From JBFKAV01 sp041621405 (GTDB taxonomy: Bacteria; Pseudomonadota; Alphaproteobacteria; Rhodobacterales; Rhodobacteraceae), in the NCBI GenBank assembly GCA_041621405.1, contig JBFKAV010000048.1, positions 1-20,344 of the forward strand: 20,344 nucleotides of DNA, read 5' to 3'. Positions within the stretch are counted from its first letter, which is position 1, and each line of letters begins with the position of its first letter. Position numbers and translations under genes: made by a program. The notes under the pieces were generated by a model, which did no database searches, had not been told where the DNA came from, and was given only the letters and a program-made list of their open reading frames with translations. This document shows, piece after piece, positions 1 to 6,885 of the stretch.

Positions 1-1703
1 GGCAGCTGGCGCGCCATGTAGTAGCGCCCGGTGGCGATCTTGGCGCGATGGAACGCCGCATCGTCCGCGCCGGCCTCGAGCGCGGCCATCGCCGCCTTCG
101 CCATCCGCGCCCACATCAGCCCGAGGCAGACATGGCCGAAGAGGTGCATGAAGTCGGTGCTGCCGGCCAGCGCGGCGTTGGGGTTCTTGGGGCCGTGCTG
201 CATGAAGTACATCCCTGCCGCCTGAAGATCCATCGAGGCCGCCTTCAACGGCTCGAGGAAATCCGCCGTCAGCTCGGCGTTGCCCTCGTTCTCCTTGAGA
301 AACGCCTTCACCATCTCGAAGAACGCCATGACGTGCTTGCCGCCGTCGGACCCGAGTTTGCGGCCGACGAGATCGAGCGCCTGAACGCCGTTCGCGCCCT
401 CGTAGATCATCGCGATGCGGGCGTCGCGGGTGAACTGCGACATGCCCTGCTCCTCGATGTAGCCATGGCCGCCGAACACCTGCTGGGCGGCGACGCACAT
501 ATCGAAGCCCTTGTCGGTCAAAAAGCCCTTGATCACCGGCGTGAGGAGCGAGATCAGCCCCTCGGCGGCGGCGTCATCGGCGCGGTGGGCGCGGTCGATC
601 AGCGAGGCGCCCCAGTAGGTGAAGGCGCGCCCGCCTTCGACGAAGCTCTTCTGGTCCATCAGGCTTCGGCGCACGTCGGGGTGGACGATGATCGGATCGG
701 CGGGCGCATCGGGGGCCTGCGCGCCGTTCACGGCGCGGCCCTGCAGCCGCTCGCGGGCGTAGGCGAGCGCGTTCTGGTAGGCGACCTCGGCCATGGCGTA
801 GCCTTGAAGCCCCACACCGATGCGGGCCTCGTTCATCATCGTGAACATCGCCCGCATCCCCTGGTGCAGCTCACCCACCAGATAGCCCGTGGCGCCGTCG
901 TAGTTCATCACGCAGGTTGCGTTGCCGTGGATGCCCATCTTCCGCTCGATCTTGCCGACCGAGACGGCGTTCCTGGCCCCGAGTGCGCCGTCGTCCTTGA
1001 CCAAGAACTTCGGCACGAGAAAGAGCGAGACGCCCTTGGTGCCCTCGCCGCCGCCCGGTGCCTTGGCGAGCACCATGTGAATCACGTTCTCGCTCATGTC
1101 ATGGTCGCCCGCCGAGATGAAGATCTTCTCGCCGGTGATCCGGTAGCTGCCGTTGGCCGCGGGCTCGGCCTTCGTGCGCATGAGGCCGAGGTCGGTGCCT
1201 GCGTGCGGCTCGGTGAGGTTCATCGTGCCGGTCCATTCGAGCGAGACCATCTTCGGCAGATAGGTCTGCTTCTGCGCCTCGGTGCCGTGGGCGAGAAGCG
1301 CGTTGATCGCGCCGTGGGTGAGCGCCTGGTACATGTTCATCGACATGTTGGCCGAGACCATCGTCTCGCCCACCGCGGTGCTGAGCAGGTAGGGCAGGCC
1401 CTGGCCGCCGAACTCCTCGGGCAGGTCGAGTCCGTTCCAGCCGCCCTCGCGGAGCATCGCGAAGGCTTCCTTGAACCCCGTGGGCGTGTAGACAACGCCG
1501 TTCTCGAGCCGGCAGCCCTCGGCGTCGCCGACGGCGTTGAGCGGTGCGAGCACCTCGGCGGCAAGCTTGCCCGCTTCGTTCAGCACGGCTTCGGTGAAGT
1601 CGCGCTCGAGCTCGGAGTAACCCGGGGTGTCGTTCGCGCTGACCTCGAGCACGTCGTGCAGGACGAACTGGATGTCCCTTACAGGCGCGGTGTAGCTCGG
1701 CAT
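1..1703 (-). CDS. Acyl-CoA dehydrogenase, DmdC-like (large form with extra C-terminal domain), 3' end cut by window
   Basis: This is a flavin-dependent acyl-CoA dehydrogenase that oxidises an acyl-CoA to the 2-enoyl-CoA in the cytoplasm and passes electrons to ETF. The reading frame opens at the ATG at 1703 (MPSYTAPVRDIQFVLHDVLE) and runs unbroken off the left edge, so 567 residues are visible. The family is usually somewhat under 600 residues, so only the extreme C-terminus should be missing. Visible motifs include the mid-domain LTEPHAGTDLG segment, the GEKIFISAGDHD segment and the QQVFGGHGYIEEQGMSQ region, followed by YEGANGVQALDLVGRKL, which carries the usual catalytic glutamate. The long tail after this point matches the form typified by the 3-methylmercaptopropionyl-CoA dehydrogenase DmdC. 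The start lies 25 bases inside the upstream MerR gene, so the two are very likely co-transcribed. The substrate cannot be read from the sequence; DMSP-derived, branched-chain or medium-chain acyl-CoAs are all possible. Confidence 0.93.
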   Translation of the reverse strand, partial: MPSYTAPVRDIQFVLHDVLEVSANDTPGYSELERDFTEAVLNEAGKLAAEVLAPLNAVGDAEGCRLENGVVYTPTGFKEAFAMLREGGWNGLDLPEEFGGQGLPYLLSTAVGETMVSANMSMNMYQALTHGAINALLAHGTEAQKQTYLPKMVSLEWTGTMNLTEPHAGTDLGLMRTKAEPAANGSYRITGEKIFISAGDHDMSENVIHMVLAKAPGGGEGTKGVSLFLVPKFLVKDDGALGARNAVSVGKIERKMGIHGNATCVMNYDGATGYLVGELHQGMRAMFTMMNEARIGVGLQGYAMAEVAYQNALAYARERLQGRAVNGAQAPDAPADPIIVHPDVRRSLMDQKSFVEGGRAFTYWGASLIDRAHRADDAAAEGLISLLTPVIKGFLTDKGFDMCVAAQQVFGGHGYIEEQGMSQFTRDARIAMIYEGANGVQALDLVGRKLGSDGGKHVMAFFEMVKAFLKENEGNAELTADFLEPLKAASMDLQAAGMYFMQHGPKNPNAALAGSTDFMHLFGHVCLGLMWARMAKAAMAALEAGADDAAFHRAKIATGRYYMARQL

Positions 1704-2125
1704 CCGCTGTCTCCCTTCCGGTGATTCTCCTCGGCGCCGGTCCGGCTCATCGAAGCCAGAGCCTTCGCGCCCCACTCGATCTGTTCCTTCAGCTCGGCGA
1801 TCGCCAGGGACAGCTCGTCGCGCTGGGCCTCCATTGCGGCCAGGCGCTTCAGCGCGATCTCGTAGGTGCGCCTGTACTGGGTGGCCTGCTGGTCGCCCAC
1901 GTCGTAGAGGTCGAGAAGCTGGCGGATCTCCTCGAGCGAGAAGCCGAAGCGCTTGCCGCGCAGGATCAGCTTCAGCCGCGCCCGGTCGCGCCTGGTGAAA
2001 AGCCGCTTCTGGCCCTCGCGGACCGGGGCGAGAAGCTCCTTCGACTCGTAAAAGCGCAGGGTCCGCGGCGTCACCTCGAAGGCGTCGCACATCTGGCGGA
2101 TCGTCATCAGTTCGTCGTTCGTCAT
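1679..2125 (-). CDS. MerR-family transcriptional regulator (LiuR-like), 148 aa
   Basis: This is a MerR-type DNA-binding regulator. Residues 6-35 form the winged helix-turn-helix (MTIRQMCDAFEVTPRTLRFYE), followed by the second helix region LILRGKRFGFSLEEIRQLLD and a C-terminal coiled coil at about residues 80-120, where MerR proteins dimerise. No conserved cysteines of metal-sensing MerR proteins are visible, so a metabolite or acyl-CoA effector is more likely. The gene overlaps the start of the acyl-CoA dehydrogenase by 25 bases. That arrangement fits a local regulator of acyl-CoA catabolism, as LiuR is in many proteobacteria, but the link is an inference. A palindrome 73-87 bases upstream of the start is a plausible autoregulatory operator. 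The last residues (KGDSGCRATPRL) are encoded inside the next gene and may not be functionally constrained. Confidence 0.9.
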   Translation of the reverse strand: MTNDELMTIRQMCDAFEVTPRTLRFYESKELLAPVREGQKRLFTRRDRARLKLILRGKRFGFSLEEIRQLLDLYDVGDQQATQYRRTYEIALKRLAAMEAQRDELSLAIAELKEQIEWGAKALASMSRTGAEENHRKGDSGCRATPRL

Positions 2126-2184
2126 GGTCCTTGCTCTCTAGCGGCCGGAGCGCGCCAGCCGTCAACTGGGCCTTCGGTGGACAG

Positions 2185-2213
2185 AATATAGGCACAGTTG
2201 ACGTTAACGTAAG
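2185..2213 (-). promoter_or_regulatory. Candidate promoter and MerR operator upstream of the acyl-CoA dehydrogenase operon
   Basis: TTGACGTTAACGTAAG at 2198-2213 is an imperfect palindrome around a perfect 10-bp core, ACGTTAACGT. Read on the minus strand it lies just ahead of TATATT (2190-2185), a good -10 hexamer, as expected for a MerR operator lying across its promoter. ACGT-rich palindromes of this type are, from memory, associated with LiuR-type MerR regulators; I could not run a motif comparison. Confidence 0.5.
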
Positions 2214-2335
2214 CGAAACGCCACGTCACATTCCCGTTCATGGAGCGCGACTGCGGCCGGGCGCCCGCGGCGCAGAACGCGGTCGCGCTCTGGCGGACCT
2301 CTGCGGCCTTGCGCCGGAGGGGTTTGCTGCGGAGC

Positions 2336-2704
2336 CTATTTCAGCGTCGCCGCCGTCGTGTCGCGGAGTTCCTTGAGGTCGGCGATGGCCTCGTCGATCT
2401 GCCGGCGCTCGTCAGCGAGCACGCCGAGTTGGCGGTCGGCCATCTCAACCAAGGCGCGCATCTGCGCCTCGGTGCCCTCGTGGTCGTAGATCAGGAGCCA
2501 CTGGCGGATTTCCTCGAGGCTGAAGCCGAAGCGGCGGCCGCGCAGGATCAGCTTCATCCGCGCCACTTCGCGCGGCCCGTAGAGGCGGGCGCGTCCGTCC
2601 TTCTCGGGCGCGAGGAGCTCGATGTATTCGTAGTAGCGCAGCGTGCGCGGCGTCACGTCGAAGCGGGCGCACATGTCCTTGAAGCTGAGGCGGGTCTCCG
2701 GCAT
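2336..2704 (-). CDS. Second MerR-family transcriptional regulator, 122 aa
   Basis: This is a short MerR regulator closely related to the one at 1679-2125. Both share the VTPRTLR-YE recognition region and the block LILRG-RFGFSLEEIRQ, so they look like paralogues. The frame is open further upstream, but I chose the ATG at 2704 because the protein then begins MPETRLSFKDMCARFDVTPRT, just ahead of the helix-turn-helix. GGGAGG also lies about 10 bases before it, and a candidate promoter lies just upstream. Residues 10-35 are the DNA-binding helix-turn-helix, and about 75-115 is the dimerisation coiled coil (ADRQLGVLADERRQIDEAIA). No effector site is recognisable. It is divergent from the thioesterase-MATE operon, 113 bases away, and may control it, itself, or the neighbouring dehydrogenase. 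Confidence 0.88.
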   Translation of the reverse strand: MPETRLSFKDMCARFDVTPRTLRYYEYIELLAPEKDGRARLYGPREVARMKLILRGRRFGFSLEEIRQWLLIYDHEGTEAQMRALVEMADRQLGVLADERRQIDEAIADLKELRDTTAATLK

Positions 2705-2726
2705 CGGCTGGCCTCCCTGCCGGGCG

Positions 2727-2754
2727 AGCATAGGCAGGCGGGAGCCGCATGCAA
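2727..2754 (-). promoter_or_regulatory. Candidate sigma70-type promoter for the second MerR gene
   Basis: Reading the minus strand, TTGCAT (2754-2749) is followed after 16 bases by TATGCT (2732-2727). This would place transcription start near 2720 and leave a leader of about 16 bases carrying the GGGAGG ribosome-binding site before the ATG at 2704. Confidence 0.35.
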
Positions 2755-2817
2755 ACCGGGATTTGGCCCTTGCGGGCGTTGTCGCGGCGGGGGAAAACGG
2801 GACCGACGGAGGGGCAC

Positions 2818-3240
2818 ATGACGGCCGACAAGGCAAGGATCGCGCGGCAGTTCATCGAGGCGATCCCGCACGCGCGGGCGCTGGCGATGCGGCTCGTCGA
2901 GGTGGGCGACGGCCTGGCGGAGATCGCCATGCCCTGGGACGCGCGGCTGGTGGGCGACCCTGCCACGGGCGTGATCGCCGGCGGCGCGGTCTCGGCATTG
3001 ATGGATACCTGCGGCGGTGCGGCGGTGATGAGCCATCCTGAGGCGCCGGGCGGCACCGCGACCCTCGACCTCCGGATCGACTACATGCGGCCCGCCGCGC
3101 CGGGCCAGGCGGTCTCGGCCCGGGCCGAGGTCTACCAGATGACCCGCAGCGTGGCCTTCGTCCGCGCCGTGGCGATGGACGAAGACCGGGCCCGGCCGGT
3201 GGCCACCGCGACCGGCGCCTTCACGGTGGAGCGAACATGA
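2818..3240 (+). CDS. PaaI-like hotdog-fold thioesterase, HGG motif altered to AGG, 140 aa
   Basis: This is a small hotdog-fold protein of the PaaI/YdiI acyl-CoA thioesterase superfamily, which normally hydrolyses acyl-CoA to the free acid and CoA. The N-terminal helix is followed by VGDPATGVIAGGAVSALMD, where the usual HGG of the family reads A54-G55-G56 while the aspartate of the following helix is kept (D63). The later strands TLDLRIDYMRPA and ARAEVYQMTRSVAFVRAVA are typical. I chose the ATG at 2818 because GACGGAGGGGC lies just upstream and the protein starts at the normal family position. The stop overlaps the next start by four bases (ATGA). The missing histidine means it may be inactive alone or act with its neighbour. 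Confidence 0.85.
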   Translation: MTADKARIARQFIEAIPHARALAMRLVEVGDGLAEIAMPWDARLVGDPATGVIAGGAVSALMDTCGGAAVMSHPEAPGGTATLDLRIDYMRPAAPGQAVSARAEVYQMTRSVAFVRAVAMDEDRARPVATATGAFTVERT

Positions 3241-3740
3241 GGCCGAAGCCGGAGCCGGTGCAGGTCGTCAAGGAGCGCCGCGACCGGGCGCTGAACGCGC
3301 TCGAGCAGGGCGTGCCCTACATCCAGTTCCTCGGCATCGGCTTCGACCGTCGCGGCGACGAGCTGACCGCGGTCCTGCCCTTCGACGGGAAGCTGATCGG
3401 CAACCCGACGCTGCCGGCGCTCCATGGCGGGGTGACGGCGGCGTTCCTGGAAATGGCGGCGGTGATCGAGCTCTCGTGGTCGCTGCTCTGGGAGGAGATG
3501 GAATCGGGACGGATCGACCCTGCGCGGCTGTCGCCCGAGACCCTGCCCAGGATGCCGAAGACCATCGACTTCACGGTGGACTACCTGCGCTCGGGCCTGC
3601 CGCGCGACGCCTATGCGCGGGCGCGGGTCAACCGCTCCGGGCGGCGCTACGCCTCCGTCCATGTCGAGGCCTGGCAGGACAACCGCGCCCGGCTCTTCGC
3701 ACAAGCAACCGGGCATTTCCTGATGCCTGCCCGGGAATGA
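3237..3740 (+). CDS. PaaI-like hotdog-fold thioesterase, second copy, 167 aa
   Basis: This second hotdog-fold protein is translationally coupled to the first by a 4-base overlap. It keeps asparagine (IGNP, N56) and the HGG motif (H63-G64-G65), but the acidic residue of the following helix is glutamate (FLEMAAV, E72). The central helix is longer than in the upstream copy because of an insertion around residues 77-105 (LSWSLLWEEMESGRIDPARL). The strand TIDFTVDYLRSGLPRDAYARARVNRSGRRYASVHVEA matches the family's substrate-tunnel strands. The likely reaction is acyl-CoA thioester hydrolysis, with unknown acyl chain. Its stop overlaps the MATE exporter start by four bases, so the three genes form one transcript. 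Confidence 0.85.
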   Translation: MRPKPEPVQVVKERRDRALNALEQGVPYIQFLGIGFDRRGDELTAVLPFDGKLIGNPTLPALHGGVTAAFLEMAAVIELSWSLLWEEMESGRIDPARLSPETLPRMPKTIDFTVDYLRSGLPRDAYARARVNRSGRRYASVHVEAWQDNRARLFAQATGHFLMPARE

Positions 3741-5062
3741 CCGAGACGGCCGCCGGGCCGGCGCCTGTCACCCATTCGCGGATCCTGCGGATCGCGCTGC
3801 CGATCGTGGTCTCGAACGCCACCGTGCCGATCCTCGGCGCGGTCGATACCGGGGTCGTGGGCCAGCTCGGCGCCGCGGCGCCGATCGGGGCGGTCGGGAT
3901 CGGGGCGATCGTCCTCACGGCGGTCTACTGGGTTTTCGGCTTTCTCCGGATGGGCACGACCGGGCTGGCGAGCCATGCGCTGGGCGCGCGCGACGCGGCC
4001 GAGGTGGCGGCGATCCTGACCCGCGTGCTGCTGATCGGCGCCGCGGCGGGGCTGGCGATGATCCTCCTGCGCGGCGCGATCTTCGCCGGTGCCTTCCTCG
4101 CGGCGCCGGCCTCGGCCGAGGTCGAGGCGCTGGCGCGGGGCTACATGGAGATCCGGGTCTGGTCGGCGCCGGCGGCGATCGCGCTTTACGGCGTCACCGG
4201 CTGGCTGATCGCGCTCGAGCGCACCCGCGCGGTGCTCGGGGTCCAGCTCTGGATGAACGGGCTCAACATCGCGCTCGACCTCTGGTTCGTGCTCGGCCTC
4301 GGCTGGGGGGTTGAGGGCGTGGCCTTCGCCACCCTCCTCGCCGAATGGTCAGGGCTGGCCTTGGGCCTCTGGTTCTGCCGCGCCGCGCTTCTCGCCCCGG
4401 CGGCGCGCGCCCGGACCCGGGTCTTTGACCGCGCCCGACTTGCCCGCATGGCGCGGGTCAATAGCGATATCCTGGTGCGCTCCGTGCTGTTGCAGGCGAT
4501 CTTCGTCTCTTTCCTGTTCGTGGGCTCGGGGCTCGGCGACACCGCGCTCGCCGCCAATCAGGTGCTGCTGCAGTTCCTGCACATCACCGCCTACGCGCTC
4601 GACGGCTTCGCCTTCGCCGCCGAGACGCTGGTGGGGCAGGCGCTAGGGGCGCGGGCACGCGGCGCCTTCCGCCAGGGCGCGGCGATGACGAGCCTCTGGG
4701 GCCTCGGCGCGGTGGCGCTGATGGCAGTCGCCTTCGCCGGCTTCGGTGGCACGATCATCGACACGATGACCACGGCCGACCCGGTCCGGGCCGAGGCGCG
4801 CGAGTTCCTGCCCTACATGGTCGCGGCGCCGCTCCTCGGGGTTCTGCCCTGGATGCTCGACGGCATCTTCATCGGCGCCACCCGCACGCGCGACATGCGC
4901 AACATGATGGCGCTCTCCGCGGCAATCTATGCCGTCGCCGCGGCGCTGCTCGTGCCCGCGCTCGGCAACCACGGGCTATGGGCGGCGCTCCTGATCTCCT
5001 TCGTGGCCCGGGGCGCGACGCTCGGGCTTCGATTCCCCGCGTTGGAGAGCTCGGTCTCGTAG
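3737..5062 (+). CDS. MATE-family efflux transporter, DinF-like, 441 aa
   Basis: This inner-membrane multidrug and toxin extrusion transporter exchanges cations for organic substrates. The frame is open from further upstream, but the ATG at 3737 overlaps the preceding stop (ATGA) and gives the normal N-terminus (HSRILRIALPIVVSNATVPILGAVDTGVVG), whose first helix is the MATE signature. About twelve hydrophobic segments are visible in two similar halves. The second half begins near residue 235 (NSDILVRSVLLQAIFVSFLFVGSG), and the AANQVLLQFLHITAYALDGFAFAAETLVGQALG segment is characteristic of the DinF branch. The length is normal for the family. Its position after two thioesterase-like genes suggests export of an acid or a detoxified product, but that is inference. 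A hairpin-containing repeat follows the stop. Confidence 0.93.
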   Translation: MTETAAGPAPVTHSRILRIALPIVVSNATVPILGAVDTGVVGQLGAAAPIGAVGIGAIVLTAVYWVFGFLRMGTTGLASHALGARDAAEVAAILTRVLLIGAAAGLAMILLRGAIFAGAFLAAPASAEVEALARGYMEIRVWSAPAAIALYGVTGWLIALERTRAVLGVQLWMNGLNIALDLWFVLGLGWGVEGVAFATLLAEWSGLALGLWFCRAALLAPAARARTRVFDRARLARMARVNSDILVRSVLLQAIFVSFLFVGSGLGDTALAANQVLLQFLHITAYALDGFAFAAETLVGQALGARARGAFRQGAAMTSLWGLGAVALMAVAFAGFGGTIIDTMTTADPVRAEAREFLPYMVAAPLLGVLPWMLDGIFIGATRTRDMRNMMALSAAIYAVAAALLVPALGNHGLWAALLISFVARGATLGLRFPALESSVS

Positions 5063-5082
5063 CGTAGGGCGGGCATGGCGGA

Positions 5083-5138
5083 GCGAGGGGACTGTCTGCC
5101 CCCTCGCGCTCCCCCGAACGTATTTGGAACAAGAGGAG
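5083..5138 (+). repeat. 3'-end composite repeat, copy A (downstream of the MATE gene)
   Basis: The copy has an 8-bp stem, GCGAGGGG (5083-5090) with CCCCTCGC (5100-5107), then CTCCCCCGAACGTATTTGG and an A/G-rich end. The loop region contains CTGTCTG, exactly as in copy B. It begins 20 bases after the MATE stop and points the same way as that gene. The hairpin could terminate transcription, but there is no U-tract. Confidence 0.6.
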
Positions 5139-5221
5139 GCAGGGATTCACGGCTCCTTAACCATCCTCCCTCACGCTGGCCACGCGGTACAGGCTGAGGA
5201 GCCGATGACCGCACAAGGGAA

Positions 5222-5254
5222 GGCACCCCGCGCGGCACTGCTGCGCGGGGTGCC
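5222..5254. terminator. Perfect 12-bp hairpin between converging MATE and pyrD genes
   Basis: GGCACCCCGCGC (5222-5233) pairs perfectly with GCGCGGGGTGCC (5243-5254) around a 9-base loop. It is bounded by CCTTT on the plus side and a mixed T/C stretch on the minus side, so the U-tract is weak both ways. It lies beyond the pyrD copy of the 3'-end repeat and could act as a bidirectional terminator. Attenuation is less likely, because both flanking genes end here. Confidence 0.5.
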
Positions 5255-5272
5255 GGACCTTTCGGCGCCCCT

Positions 5273-5330
5273 CTTCCTCTTGTCGGATATACCTTCGGGG
5301 GGTCCGGGGGGCAGACAGCCCCCCGGCGCC
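5273..5330 (-). repeat. 3'-end composite repeat, copy B (downstream of pyrD)
   Basis: Read on the minus strand, this copy is GGCGCC, then a GGGGGG/CCCCCC stem around CTGTCTG, then GGACCCCCCGAAGG, a degenerate middle (TATATCCGA) and CAAGAGGAAG. It starts four bases after the pyrD stop codon and shares orientation with pyrD. Confidence 0.65.
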
Positions 5331-5334
5331 GCCC

Positions 5335-6393
5335 TCAGAGCCAGCGCGCCCGCCCCGAACCCACGGCGCCACGGACGCTGGAGTACCCGTCCCGCGCGAG
5401 CAGCGTATCGAGACCACGGACGACGCGCGGCACGAGCGAGAGGCCGCAGAAGACCATCGCCGTGTAGAGCTGCACCGCCGTGGCTCCGGCGCGGATCTTC
5501 TCGTAGGCCTCTTCGGCCGAGCCGACCCCGCCGACGCCGATCAGCGGCAGCCGGCCTGCCGTCAGCTCGGAGAGCCGTGCCAGCACCCGGGTCGAACGCT
5601 CGAAGAGCGGTGCGCCGGAGAGGCCGCCCTGCTCCCCGCGGTGGCGGCTTCTCAGCCCCTCGCGGGCGAGCGTGGTGTTGGTGGCGATGATCCCGGCGAG
5701 GCCGGAACCGAGCGCCACCTCTGCCACGTCTGCGAGCTCGGGTGCAGAGAGGTCAGGAGCGATCTTGAGGAAGACGGGGATCGGCCGGGCGAGCGCGGCG
5801 CGGGCCTCCATTACGCCGGCGAGCAGCGCCGAGAGCGCCGCCTTGCCCTGCAGGTCGCGGAGCCGCTCGGTGTTTGGCGAAGAGACGTTGACGGTGGCGA
5901 AGTCGGCATCGGGACCGCAGGTGGCGAGCACCCGCGCGAAGTCGGCGGCGCGGTCGGCCGAGTCCTTGTTCGCGCCGAGATTGAGGCCGACGGGGATGCC
6001 CTCTGGCCGCGCGGCGAGGCGGCGGGCGATCGCCTCGGCGCCGTCGTTGTTGAAACCGAAGCGGTTGATCGCGGCGCGGTCCTCGGACAGACGGAAGAGC
6101 CGGGGCCGGGGATTACCGGGCTGCGGGCGGGGCGTCGCCGCGCCCACTTCGAGAAAGCCGAAGCCGGCCCGCATCAGGGGCGCCAACGCCACCGCGTTCT
6201 TGTCGAAACCGGCGGCAAGTCCGACCGGGTTCGGCAGCTCGAGGCCGGCCAGATCCACCCTGAGCCGCGGCGTGCTGACCGGGCCGGGCAGCGCCACCAG
6301 CCCCGCGCGGAGTGCCGTCAGCGCCAGCCGATGCGCGGTCTCGGGGTCGAGCCGGTGCAGTGCTGCAAGCCCGAGCCGTTGCAGCAGGCTCAC
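5335..6393 (-). CDS. pyrD: Dihydroorotate dehydrogenase (quinone), class 2
   Basis: This enzyme carries out the fourth step of de novo pyrimidine synthesis: it oxidises dihydroorotate to orotate with FMN and passes electrons to membrane quinone. The 352-residue length and the N-terminal helical extension (LQRLGLAALHRLDPETAHRL) mark the membrane-associated class 2. Visible motifs are VGLAAGFDKN (K65), EVGAATPRPQPGNPRPRLFRL, INRFGFNNDG, the catalytic loop NVSSPNT with S172 as base, KIAPDLS, ATNTTLAR and the FMN phosphate region IGVGGVGSAEEAYEKIRAGA. The frame stays open upstream, but the GTG at 6393 gives the normal N-terminus (MSLLQRLG) and overlaps the DUF952 stop as GTGA, so the two are coupled. 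The composite hairpin repeat starts four bases after the stop. Confidence 0.96.
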   Translation of the reverse strand: MSLLQRLGLAALHRLDPETAHRLALTALRAGLVALPGPVSTPRLRVDLAGLELPNPVGLAAGFDKNAVALAPLMRAGFGFLEVGAATPRPQPGNPRPRLFRLSEDRAAINRFGFNNDGAEAIARRLAARPEGIPVGLNLGANKDSADRAADFARVLATCGPDADFATVNVSSPNTERLRDLQGKAALSALLAGVMEARAALARPIPVFLKIAPDLSAPELADVAEVALGSGLAGIIATNTTLAREGLRSRHRGEQGGLSGAPLFERSTRVLARLSELTAGRLPLIGVGGVGSAEEAYEKIRAGATAVQLYTAMVFCGLSLVPRVVRGLDTLLARDGYSSVRGAVGSGRARWL

Positions 6394-6728
6394 ACCACGC
6401 CCTCGGGGAAGATATGCCCGGTGGCCCCGAGCGGCAGCGACTTGTCCCAGACCACGTCGCCCAGTGACAGCGCCCGGTAGAGGTGCGGAAAGAGCGCCCC
6501 GCCGCGCGAGGGCTCCCAGCGCAGCGCCCCGCCCAGGCGCTCGGCCTCGACCGCGACGAGCACCAGGTCGCTTTCGGCGGCGAAGTGCCTCGCGGCGGTC
6601 GCAGCCACCTGCTCGGCGGTGGAGAAGTGGATGAAGCCGTCGGCAAGGTCGACCGGCGCGCCCTTGGTCGCGCCGGCGGCGCGAAAGGCATCCCATTCCG
6701 GGCGGCGGAAGATCTTGAAGATCAGCAT
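6390..6728 (-). CDS. DUF952 domain protein, 112 aa
   Basis: This is a small single-domain protein of the DUF952 family. It has the recognisable motif order K-IFRRPEWDAFRAAG, VDLADGFIHFSTAEQVAATAARHF, LVLVAVEAERLG, LRWEPSRGGALFPHLY and LGDVVWDKSLPL. The family is widespread in alphaproteobacteria and has no established biochemical role that I can name. The conserved histidine and arginine/glutamate residues suggest a ligand-binding or enzymatic pocket, but that is inference. It is cytoplasmic, with no signal peptide. It lies directly upstream of pyrD with a 4-base overlap, so its expression sets that of pyrD. The ATG at 6728 is the natural start because the family begins with an M-x-I-F/Y-K motif. 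Confidence 0.9.
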   Translation of the reverse strand: MLIFKIFRRPEWDAFRAAGATKGAPVDLADGFIHFSTAEQVAATAARHFAAESDLVLVAVEAERLGGALRWEPSRGGALFPHLYRALSLGDVVWDKSLPLGATGHIFPEGVV

Positions 6729-6822
6729 CGCCCGCCGTCTTGCCGCGCGCCCGCGCTCCGGTCAAGCGCGGTGCGCCGTCGTCCCGGGGTCATCCCGCGC
6801 TGCTATGCCGCGACGGCAGCTT

Positions 6823-6851
6823 TTGACTCGCGCCGCTCCCGGCGCCACACT
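6823..6851 (+). promoter_or_regulatory. Weak candidate promoter for the 5'-nucleotidase gene
   Basis: TTGACT (6823-6828) is followed after 17 bases by CACACT (6846-6851). The -35 is good and the -10 poor. It lies 35 bases before the ATG at 6886, in the divergent gap with DUF952, which supports a promoter here without proving this one. Confidence 0.25.
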
Positions 6852-6885
6852 CGGGCGCAATGCAACCGACAGGGGGATCAAGGCC

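Noticed and set aside
48..1724. 558-codon open frame on the plus strand
   Set aside because: It is the antisense shadow of the acyl-CoA dehydrogenase, rich in H, R, A and G with no family resemblance; the minus strand carries the clear enzyme motifs.
6394..6765. N-terminal extension giving pyrD 476 residues
   Set aside because: The extra 124 residues are an out-of-frame reading of the DUF952 gene (arginine-rich). The GTG at 6393 gives the standard class 2 PyrD N-terminus.
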